Source: Raineya sp964654605
GTDB lineage: Bacteria; Bacteroidota; Bacteroidia; Cytophagales; Thermonemataceae
DNA: 45,256 nt
Direction of reading: 5' to 3'
Assembly: GCA_964654605.1 (NCBI GenBank)
Contig: CAZZLW010000090.1
Span: forward strand, 1-45,256
Shown: piece by piece, positions 23,639 to 30,484 of the stretch
How positions within the stretch are numbered: the stretch's first letter is position 1
How the letters are laid out: each line of letters opens with the position of its first letter
The notes under the pieces: model-generated
Seen by the model: only the letters and a program-made list of their open reading frames with translations
Databases searched by the model: none
Told to the model about the DNA's origin: nothing
Position numbers and translations under genes: made by a program

Positions 23639-25510
23639 TCAATTTTTCTTTTCCCCCTTCAAAGAAACATTCTTAAAAGGATACACATTATTAGCTTTAT
23701 CCACATCTGCCATTCTTTCGGTAGCGTCTATTTCAATTTTTTCAATATCATCAAGGCTGGCAGGGATTTTGAAAGTATATTCAGGGTAAGTCCAGCCCCA
23801 ATCTGAAATTAAAATCAGAGGAATGTTGTTTATGTTTTCTTTCTTTTCACCTCTCATCAAATCTAAGGGTATGTTGTAAATTTCTTTCTTGCCATTTTTG
23901 TAGCTTACCCATACATCAATGGGCATAATCATCTCTCCTTTACGTTCCAAGGTTACTTCGGTTTCGCCTCCTACTTTGCTTACTACAGCTTTTATGCCAT
24001 AATCAATAGTTTTAGTGGTGTAAATCCAGTATTCTTTGTACCAATCCAATTCCAAACCTGAAACTTGTTCCATAATACGTATAAAATCATTCGGATTGGG
24101 GTGCTTGAACTTCCAGGTATTAAAATATTCCAACATTCCCTTTTCAAAAGCCTCTTTTCCGATAACATAACTCAACTGATTTAAGAAAACCGAACCCGCA
24201 AAGTAGCTACTCACACTATAAGCTCTATTGGTACGGTAGTGGTCGGCGTGGGTACTTAAAGGCTCGTTTTGTCCTGCTTTTACAAGTGCAAAATAACTTC
24301 GATAGCTATCAATATGAGGGTTTTCTTTATTGACGCCCATAATTTCAGCCATTACGTAATCTTCGGCAAAAGTAGTAAAGCCTTCGTCCATCCAAGGATA
24401 TAAACTTTCATTAGTTCCCAAAATGCCATAAAACCAATTGTGAGCGGCTTCGTGAACGGCAACTCCTACGAGTCCTCCCATTTCTTTGTGCCTGCCCAAA
24501 ATGAGCGTTGCCATAGGGTATTCCATACCACCATCGCCACCTTGTATAAAAGAAAACTGCTCGTAAGGATACTTGCCAAACTTTTCGTTCATAATTCTAA
24601 AAAAACGAACCATATAGTTGGGTAGCTCTCTCCATTTTTCTACAATTTGAGGCTCATTTTTGTAAAAAAAGTGCATTTCGGGTAAATCAGCTTCTTTGCG
24701 AATAGTATGCAAAAATCCGGGGTCTGCCGCCCAAACAAAATCGTGAACGTTGCTGGCTTTGAATTGCCAAGTAAGTTTGGGTGAATTAGGACGCTTTACG
24801 GGTTTGCCTTTGGTATCGTAGCCTTTGCCTATTTCTTGCGGATTTTGCAAAACACCCGTTGCCGCTACCATATACGAAGAATCTATGCTAATTTTCACAT
24901 CAAAATCACCAAAAATTCCATAAAATTCTCTACCAATATAAGGGTGAGCGTGCCAACCCTGATAGTCGTATTGAGCCATTTTAGGATACCATTGAGCCAT
25001 AGAATAGCGTACTCCTTCGGCATTATCTCTGCCTGTACGGCGAATTTGAATAGGGACTTGTGCCTCAAACTCCATTTCAAAAACTACTTGCGATTTGGGA
25101 GCAATAGGTTTGGCAAGTTCTACTTCCAGCACTGTACCTTCTACTTTATATTGCAAAGGCTTTCCGTCTTGTTTGAGTGAAAGGATTTTCTGATAACCCA
25201 TTTCATTTTCTTTGAGCTTGAAGATTCTATCACGCACACGTGTATCGGGGTCTGCGATAGTACGCGAGCGGACGTCCATTAGGCTATTGGGCTGAAAAGC
25301 ATTGAAATACAAATGATAAAAAACTTTATGAAGCACATCAGGCGAATTGTTGAAATAAACTAATTTTTGCTTCCCCTTGAAACGATTGGTTTGCACGTCC
25401 ATATCTATTTCCATAATATACTGAACACGCTGTTGCCAGCGGTCAGGTTGGGCAATTGCCCCCAAAGAAACAAGGCTCAAAATAAGCGATACTGCCAAAT
25501 TTTTATTCAT
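23639..25510 (-). CDS. M1 family metallopeptidase, secreted
   Basis: This 623-residue aminopeptidase-type protein has a signal peptide (MNKNLAVSLILSLVSLGAIAQ). The zinc site HEAAHNW (HExxH) is near residues 352-356, with the third ligand Glu about 19 residues later in WMDEGFTTFAEDY. A GDGGMEYP segment replaces the usual GAMEN exopeptidase motif. The C-terminal half is beta-rich. It probably trims N-terminal residues of peptides outside the cytoplasm. The start at ATG 25510 was chosen because it begins the signal peptide. A second, less related M1 gene is at 40129. It is monocistronic, with a -7 promoter box 30 bases upstream. Confidence 0.92.
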   Translation of the reverse strand: MNKNLAVSLILSLVSLGAIAQPDRWQQRVQYIMEIDMDVQTNRFKGKQKLVYFNNSPDVLHKVFYHLYFNAFQPNSLMDVRSRTIADPDTRVRDRIFKLKENEMGYQKILSLKQDGKPLQYKVEGTVLEVELAKPIAPKSQVVFEMEFEAQVPIQIRRTGRDNAEGVRYSMAQWYPKMAQYDYQGWHAHPYIGREFYGIFGDFDVKISIDSSYMVAATGVLQNPQEIGKGYDTKGKPVKRPNSPKLTWQFKASNVHDFVWAADPGFLHTIRKEADLPEMHFFYKNEPQIVEKWRELPNYMVRFFRIMNEKFGKYPYEQFSFIQGGDGGMEYPMATLILGRHKEMGGLVGVAVHEAAHNWFYGILGTNESLYPWMDEGFTTFAEDYVMAEIMGVNKENPHIDSYRSYFALVKAGQNEPLSTHADHYRTNRAYSVSSYFAGSVFLNQLSYVIGKEAFEKGMLEYFNTWKFKHPNPNDFIRIMEQVSGLELDWYKEYWIYTTKTIDYGIKAVVSKVGGETEVTLERKGEMIMPIDVWVSYKNGKKEIYNIPLDLMRGEKKENINNIPLILISDWGWTYPEYTFKIPASLDDIEKIEIDATERMADVDKANNVYPFKNVSLKGEKKN

Positions 25511-25540
25511 TTCTGTACGATTTAGTGAATTTTGGAAACA

Positions 25541-25548
25541 CAAATATA
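25541..25548 (-). promoter_or_regulatory. -7 element (TATATTTG) upstream of the M1 peptidase gene
   Basis: A perfect TAnnTTTG on the minus strand, 30 bases before ATG 25510. No good -33 TTG is found at 19-20 bases, so only the -7 half is supported. Confidence 0.35.
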
Positions 25549-25711
25549 ACGAAAGCCTGCGGGTTTTATTTTGGAAAGCAGAAAAAAGCTCATATAGACG
25601 AAAAGACTGCTCCTAAAATAGCGTTAGTCTAATTTTTGTGTGCAAGGTATTTTGAAGCTCAAACTGCAAACCCTTTCAAACCTGCTTTTAAAAATTTTAG
25701 AAAATTTCAAT

Positions 25712-25740
25712 AAAAAAGCAATTTGCTTATAGCAAACTGC
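25712..25740 (-). terminator. Intrinsic terminator after tatA
   Basis: GCAATTTGC (25718-25726) and GCAAACTGC (25732-25740) form a 9-bp stem with one mismatch and a 5-base loop. Read on the minus strand, a T-run (complement of 25712-25717) follows. It lies 28 bp past the tatA stop codon. Confidence 0.6.
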
Positions 25741-25767
25741 CTCTAAAAAATCTGCCTGTTGAAAAAT

Positions 25768-25974
25768 TTATTTTTCTTTGGCGGGGGTTTCGGAAATTTC
25801 TTCTTTAATGTTTTTTTCTACTTCTTTGGTAGCATCTTTGAACTCACGAATACCACGCCCCAACCCACGTGCCAATTCAGGGATTTTCTTTGCTCCAAAA
25901 AGGAGTAGCAAAGCGAATACTATGAGAAAAATCTCGGTGGGCTGTAATCCTAAAAACAAAAGACTTGCTTGCAT
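25768..25974 (-). CDS. tatA: Sec-independent protein translocase TatA/TatE
   Basis: This 68-residue protein starts at ATG 25974 (MQASLLFLGLQPTEIFLIVF). One transmembrane helix is followed by a short hinge and the classic FGAKKIPELARGLGRGIREFKDA amphipathic helix (only parts quoted here in sequence order). It ends in a Lys/Glu-rich tail. TatA forms the pore of the twin-arginine translocase for folded proteins. No tatB or tatC lies nearby, and Bacteroidota often have tatA apart from tatC. It is monocistronic, with a terminator downstream. Confidence 0.95.
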   Translation of the reverse strand: MQASLLFLGLQPTEIFLIVFALLLLFGAKKIPELARGLGRGIREFKDATKEVEKNIKEEISETPAKEK

Positions 25975-26035
25975 ATAAAAGCGATTTGATTTGGGCAAAG
26001 TTAAGCATTTTTTAGAAAATGTACAAAAAATGTTT

Positions 26036-26725
26036 TTATTTCGGCAGATACACCACTTGTTTTTCCAGCTTTTCTTTACTCAAAACAAATATTTCTTTGT
26101 TTCGCAAGCAAGGATAAAACTGATAAGCCTTGTTGGCAAAAGAAAGTGAGGCTACAAAGTTTTCATCTGTATATGCTTTTACTGCCTCATTGTAGTAAAA
26201 AATACCTACCAGATTTTCCAATGAAATAGTAGAAAGATAAGCAAAATCTCCGATTTTTAAGTCATTTGAAAGCAAACCTTCCGAAAAGAATGCCGTGGTT
26301 TCTATCATAAAAACCTCCCCTGCTTCGCCAATCACACACAAAAAAACGTGGTTATCTGTTTCATACATTTGATAGGCAAAATCTGTTTTTTCAAGGAAAT
26401 AGGCAAAAAGTGCCACCCCCCCTACGCAGTTGTAAGTACCATTCTGAAAAATATGATGCCAAGAGGCGTTTTTTTCGTAAGTTTTCAAATATTTTTGATG
26501 TAAAAAGTGAAATAAATACCTCAAAAAAGCCTTTTCATTCTTGAAGCGTAGCCGTTTGCGATGAAGCCTTTGAGCATCTTTTTCTAACTTTTTTTGCCAA
26601 TTTGTTACTTGTTCATTAGAAGTAAAAACCTGAGAAAATGCCCATAGTTGTTTCCAAGATAACTCTTGCGAAAAAGCCTCCATAAAAACAGCTATGCAAA
26701 GCAATATGGTAACAAGCAACCTCAA
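26036..26725 (-). CDS. Secreted transglutaminase-like protein
   Basis: This 229-residue protein has a signal peptide that starts at a TTG codon (26725; MRLLVTILLCIAVFMEAFSQ). The ATG inside the signal peptide (residue 15) would remove the hydrophobic core, so TTG is preferred. The domain resembles the transglutaminase-like cysteine-protease fold: C100 in TYNCVGG, H126 in TDNHVFLCV and a possible third residue E142 in FMIETT. A Lys/Arg-rich helix lies at 50-62. Specificity is unknown; it could cleave or crosslink cell-surface peptides. It stands alone, with 231 bp of AT-rich DNA between it and the hydrolase gene. Confidence 0.6.
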   Translation of the reverse strand: MRLLVTILLCIAVFMEAFSQELSWKQLWAFSQVFTSNEQVTNWQKKLEKDAQRLHRKRLRFKNEKAFLRYLFHFLHQKYLKTYEKNASWHHIFQNGTYNCVGGVALFAYFLEKTDFAYQMYETDNHVFLCVIGEAGEVFMIETTAFFSEGLLSNDLKIGDFAYLSTISLENLVGIFYYNEAVKAYTDENFVASLSFANKAYQFYPCLRNKEIFVLSKEKLEKQVVYLPK

Positions 26726-26956
26726 TGTTAATTTAATGTTAAATTTTTATTTCCTAAATTTAACAAAAACTTAACAAATAAAAAAGTAGAAAATGCAAAT
26801 TTTGCTTACATTTGTTTTTGGTAGTGTTTGTATTCCTTTGCAAACAAGGTTTCTTTGGTTCAGAAGTTTGTTCAAAATTCGGACTTTTGCAACCTCAAAC
26901 CCTTCAAAACTGCCCTCATAAATTTTTTAGAAAAGCTCACAAGATTAGTATTGGAT

Positions 26957-27757
26957 ATGAAACACCTACTCCCTTGCGGTAGTCAGCTGTATTACGAGCT
27001 ACACGGCAATACGAATGCAGAAATCACACTTATATTTTTGGGCGGGCTTTCGCAATCTACAATGGCTTGGCAGGCTTACTTGCCCGCTTTTTCAGAAAAT
27101 TATAGAATTTTGCTTGTAGATTTGATGTTTCAAGGGCAATCGGATAATCCTTCGCAGTTTAGAACTTTCAAAGAACACGCCGAAGACCTCCATCATCTTT
27201 TACAAAGTCTTTCAAGTAATAAGATTGTACCCATTGGCATATCGTATGGAGGGGCAGTGGCAATGCGTTTGATGTACTATTTTCCTCAGAATATCTATAA
27301 AGGCGTTCTTATGGCTACTTTTGCCCATAAAACGCCTTTTTTTGATGCCATAGGCGATGCTTGGCAGAGAGCTTTACAAGTAGGCGGCTACCCTTTGATG
27401 CTTGATGTTATGCTTCCTTTCGTACTTGGACAACATTATTTCCAAAATCCACTTATTCCCATTGAAACGCTCAAACAAATGCGTATCAGCAATGATTTGA
27501 GCATTGACCGACTCGCCAAACTAATGACAGCCACCGCTATCAGCGAGGATTTTCGCCCTAATTTGCAAGAAATTCAAATCCCTACGCTTGTTATTTGCGG
27601 AGAAGAAGATATTTTATGCACCCCCGAAATGCACCAAGAAATTGTAAAAGCTATGCCCAATGCAATCTATAAAGAAATACCCAACGTAGGACACACCCTT
27701 AATTTAGAGGCTATCCCCCAAACAGTTGAGCTTATCAAAGCATTTTTGGCTTCGTGA
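26957..27757 (+). CDS. Alpha/beta hydrolase
   Basis: This 266-residue protein has the serine hydrolase fold. The nucleophile elbow is GISYGGA with S96. The acid is in CGEEDILCTP and the catalytic His is in NVGHTLN. The oxyanion-hole segment is FLGGLSQS. No signal peptide is present. ATG 26957 was chosen; an upstream TTG at 26828 would add 43 residues without domain similarity. The substrate cannot be named; the family includes esterases and thioesterases. It ends convergently with the septoil-knot gene, and its stop codon touches the direct repeat of the dispersed element. Confidence 0.9.
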   Translation: MKHLLPCGSQLYYELHGNTNAEITLIFLGGLSQSTMAWQAYLPAFSENYRILLVDLMFQGQSDNPSQFRTFKEHAEDLHHLLQSLSSNKIVPIGISYGGAVAMRLMYYFPQNIYKGVLMATFAHKTPFFDAIGDAWQRALQVGGYPLMLDVMLPFVLGQHYFQNPLIPIETLKQMRISNDLSIDRLAKLMTATAISEDFRPNLQEIQIPTLVICGEEDILCTPEMHQEIVKAMPNAIYKEIPNVGHTLNLEAIPQTVELIKAFLAS

Positions 27758-27892
27758 AATTTGCTTAATTATTCACGTTCAAAAAGTTTGAAGGTTCGAG
27801 CGTTTGAGATAAAAATTTTACTCTGTCTAAAATTGTTCTAAATCCTATTTCCTGCTTCTTGTTTCCTGTTTTTACCTAAACAAATTTGCTTA
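27757..27892 (-). repeat. Dispersed 114-bp intergenic element flanked by 11-bp direct repeats (copy 2)
   Basis: Perfect 11-bp direct repeats AAATTTGCTTA at 27757-27767 and 27882-27892 enclose 114 bp that matches copy 1 (8654-8759) in reverse orientation. The direct repeats differ in sequence from those of copy 1, which is the pattern of target-site duplication. Without the insert, the stop codons of the two convergent genes would be 7 bp apart and a hairpin TTTGCT-TATTTC-AGCAAA would lie between or over them. No open frame is present. Confidence 0.8.
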
Positions 27893-27902
27893 TTTCAGCA
27901 AA
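27885..27902 (-). terminator. Hairpin overlapping the stop of the septoil-knot gene
   Basis: TTTGCT (27885-27890) and AGCAAA (27897-27902) form a 6-bp stem with a 6-base loop, followed on the minus strand by TTTGTTT. It overlaps the stop codon and the right direct repeat of the dispersed element. Confidence 0.35.
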
Positions 27903-28225
27903 CGAGCTTTTGAGCTATTTCGCCAGCCTGCTTGGCTTTCGTAATTTACAAAATATATTTTCAAGTCTGCTTGGCTCTCATAATCCACAAAGTAGATTTT
28001 TTTATTCGCCTGACTTTCATATTTTACAAAAAACCACTTGCCATCTTTATTGGCTTGGCTTTCGTATTGCACCTTATACACCTTCAAATCTGCTTGGCTT
28101 TCGTATTTGGTAACAAACACTTTAATATCTGCCTGCGACGCGTATTTGGTTTCATACACTTTTTGTGCCTGTGCCATACCCAGTAAAGCACAAACAAAAA
28201 TCAGAGTTAGCACAACTTTTTTCAT
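27890..28225 (-). CDS. Secreted repeat protein, probable 7(1) septoil-knot domain (DUF6150-like)
   Basis: This 111-residue protein has a signal peptide (MKKVVLTLIFVCALLGMAQA) and then seven short repeats of the type YESQADLKVYxVxY, each about 12-16 residues, ending with AGWRNSSKARLL. The repeat pattern (KYASQAD, KYESQADLKVY, QYESQAN, KYESQANKKIY, DYESQADLKIY, NYESQAG) matches what I recall of proteins annotated in Bacteroidota as a 7(1) septoil-knot domain, a small deeply knotted fold. That name is recalled, not searched. The role is unknown; the signal peptide suggests a periplasmic or surface location. Promoter at 28242-28272. Confidence 0.7.
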   Translation of the reverse strand: MKKVVLTLIFVCALLGMAQAQKVYETKYASQADIKVFVTKYESQADLKVYKVQYESQANKDGKWFFVKYESQANKKIYFVDYESQADLKIYFVNYESQAGWRNSSKARLLK

Positions 28226-28241
28226 AAATTTTCGTTTTCTG

Positions 28242-28272
28242 CAAAGTAAAATTTTATTTTTGCAAAAGCAAG
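28242..28272 (-). promoter_or_regulatory. Promoter for the septoil-knot gene
   Basis: On the minus strand CTTG (28269-28272) is 19 bases upstream of TTACTTTG (28242-28249), one mismatch from TAnnTTTG. The ATG follows 17 bases after the box. Confidence 0.45.
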
Positions 28273-28298
28273 CTATTATGTAATTTTTATGTAATTTT

Positions 28299-28330
28299 TT
28301 TGCTTTTTCTAATCTTTTTCTCTATCATTG
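28299..28330 (+). promoter_or_regulatory. Promoter for the 28354 operon
   Basis: TTTG (28299-28302), a 20-base spacer and TATCATTG (28323-28330), one mismatch from the -7 consensus. The ATG of the first gene is 24 bases downstream. The same TATCATTG is found in the regulator promoter at 14155. Confidence 0.45.
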
Positions 28331-28353
28331 TACGCAAAAACGTTTATTGAACA

Positions 28354-29778
28354 ATGGCAAAACTAAAAAACATAATCAAACAACTCACAAAACAAGATTT
28401 TGACGTAATTTTCAATAGCTTGATGGAAAGTAATGCAGAAAAATCAGCATACTTACTTCAAATGCTTTATCAAGAAAAAATGTCTGATTCGCAAATTATG
28501 GAGCGTTTAGATGTAAATAGCAATGCCTATTACACACTCCGCTCTCGCCTGAATCAGCGTATAGAAGAATATCTTTTAGAGCAAGTAGAAAACCCACGTG
28601 CCGATTTGCTCAAAAAAGTTGCTAATATCCCTGAAATTGTTTTTACCAAAAAAAGAACCATTGTAGTAGCCACGCTCAAAAAACTTGAAAAAGAGCTATT
28701 GGATTACGACCTTTCTAACGAACTTACCATTGTCTATAAAACGCTCAAAAGACTCCACGCCCACACTTCCGATTATTTCACTTATTCCCAACTTTACAAC
28801 AAACACGTTGCCTATATGCTTTCGGTGGATAAAGCCGAAACGCTCATTACGGAGTATTTCCGTAAGTTTGGTAGTTTTTTCTTTTCGGGCAACGAAACCG
28901 AAAAATTAGAACTTACACTCATTCACAAAGAACTTCAATCTATTCGCAACCTTTACGATTCGCATCGCTTGTTTGTCTATCAGAGTTGCGTAGGTATTTT
29001 TCATCTGCTTTTTGTAGAAGGCAAAGACTCAATGGACGAAGAAGCCATTGAAAACACCATAGCCAAAGTAGAAAGAATTTTTGGTATGTATCCGATGGAT
29101 ACCACCTATCATCATCTCAAAATTGTGTTTGAATTCCTAAAACTTGAATACTACAACAGCTATAAATTGTATCGTAAAGCCGAAGACTACTACGACGAAG
29201 TCAATGATTCCATCAGTACGCTTCTTTCCAACTATACCATTTACACTTTCCCTGCTCGCTTTCTTTATACCAAAATTGAAAGAGCATTACGCTTGGGCTT
29301 GCAAAAAGACCTTTATGCCGAAAATATCCATATTTTTGAAGATCTAGAAATGGATAGCGAAGATATACCCAACTATGTGAGCTACGTAGTGTATCGGGCT
29401 TTGGGTTGCCATTATGCCGAAAGGCACGAAGAAGCGGCTCGCCTGCTCAACAACTTACTCAATGATGTTTCTATCAAGAAATATCCTTTGGCACTCATTG
29501 AAGTAAAATTGATTTTAGCATTGCAATACGCTATCAACAAAGAAAACGAATTGCTCACCCAACTGCTCGGTAGCGTACAAAGACAAATCCGTATGCTTGG
29601 CAAACAGCAATGTGCGGCATCGGCTTTGTTTATCAAGGTTATCAAACTCATCATCAATCAGAGCAAATCCGATAGGTCTAACAAGGCTCGTGCCTTGATG
29701 GATAAAATCAGCCAAATTCCACGAACAGGTTTTGCTCCTACCAAGTATCTTACTATTGATGACAAACATTTCAAGTAA
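28354..29778 (+). CDS. Conserved-looking helical protein of unknown function, in operon with LolD
   Basis: This 474-residue cytoplasmic protein has no signal peptide or membrane helix. The first 90 residues (LTKQDFDVIFNSLMESN...SYYLQMLYQEKMSD-type text) include a YYTLRSRLNQRIEEYL segment that looks like a helix-turn-helix. The remainder is a long alpha-helical array with TPR-like spacing. I do not recognise the family. Its stop is 3 bp from the start of the LolD-like ATPase gene, so the two are tightly coupled and may act together. No paralogue is seen in the window. Confidence 0.7.
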   Translation: MAKLKNIIKQLTKQDFDVIFNSLMESNAEKSAYLLQMLYQEKMSDSQIMERLDVNSNAYYTLRSRLNQRIEEYLLEQVENPRADLLKKVANIPEIVFTKKRTIVVATLKKLEKELLDYDLSNELTIVYKTLKRLHAHTSDYFTYSQLYNKHVAYMLSVDKAETLITEYFRKFGSFFFSGNETEKLELTLIHKELQSIRNLYDSHRLFVYQSCVGIFHLLFVEGKDSMDEEAIENTIAKVERIFGMYPMDTTYHHLKIVFEFLKLEYYNSYKLYRKAEDYYDEVNDSISTLLSNYTIYTFPARFLYTKIERALRLGLQKDLYAENIHIFEDLEMDSEDIPNYVSYVVYRALGCHYAERHEEAARLLNNLLNDVSIKKYPLALIEVKLILALQYAINKENELLTQLLGSVQRQIRMLGKQQCAASALFIKVIKLIINQSKSDRSNKARALMDKISQIPRTGFAPTKYLTIDDKHFK

Positions 29779-29781
29779 AGA

Positions 29782-30435
29782 ATGATTGTTGCAGAAAATA
29801 TTTTCAAAAGTTACGGCAAACTGCAAGTGCTGAAAGGCATTAGTTTACAGATACAAAAAGGCGAAATCGTAACGATTGTAGGAGCTTCGGGTGCAGGAAA
29901 AAGCACCCTTTTGCATATTTTAGGCACTTTGGATAAAGCCGATTCGGGAACAATCCGTATCGCAGGCGAGGAAATTCAAAAGCTCTCTGATAAAAAACTC
30001 GCACAATTTCGCAATGCCCAAATTGGTTTTGTATTTCAGTTTCACAATCTTTTGCCCGAATTTTCGGCACAAGAAAACGTAGCTTTGCCCGCCTTGCTTG
30101 CAGGCAGAAAAAGCCAAGAAGCCTATCAGGAAGCCGAAAAACTGCTTGCAATGTTCGGATTGGCTGAAAGAATGAAACACTTGCCCAGCGAACTATCGGG
30201 CGGGGAGTGCCAAAGAATCGCCGTAGCTCGTGCCTTAATCAATCAGCCACAAGTCATTTTTGCAGATGAACCCAGCGGCAATCTGGATAGCCATAATGCC
30301 GAGCAACTTCACCGCATTTTTTTTCAAATTCGTGAGCAGTTTCAAACTACTTTTGTGATAGTTACGCATAGTCACACGCTTGCTCAAATGGCAGATAGAA
30401 GCCTTTTGATAAAAGACGGACAAATACAACTTTGA
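29782..30435 (+). CDS. lolD: LolD-like ABC transporter ATP-binding protein
   Basis: This 217-residue ATPase belongs to the MacB/LolD/FtsE group that powers lipoprotein release from the inner membrane or related extraction. Walker A GASGAGKST is at 34-42, the Q-loop VFQFHNLLP is present, the signature LSGGE is at about 139-143 and Walker B VIFADEPSGNLD at about 160-171, with the H-switch in VTHSH. Length is typical. No LolC/E permease is adjacent; in Bacteroidota the permease is often encoded elsewhere. It is co-transcribed with the helical gene upstream (3-bp gap) and is 49 bp from fadJ. LolD rather than another export ATPase is an inference. Confidence 0.9.
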   Translation: MIVAENIFKSYGKLQVLKGISLQIQKGEIVTIVGASGAGKSTLLHILGTLDKADSGTIRIAGEEIQKLSDKKLAQFRNAQIGFVFQFHNLLPEFSAQENVALPALLAGRKSQEAYQEAEKLLAMFGLAERMKHLPSELSGGECQRIAVARALINQPQVIFADEPSGNLDSHNAEQLHRIFFQIREQFQTTFVIVTHSHTLAQMADRSLLIKDGQIQL

Positions 30436-30484
30436 AAAGAACATAAACAAAATTTTGCTAAAAACGTTTAACACCCAAAAACCA

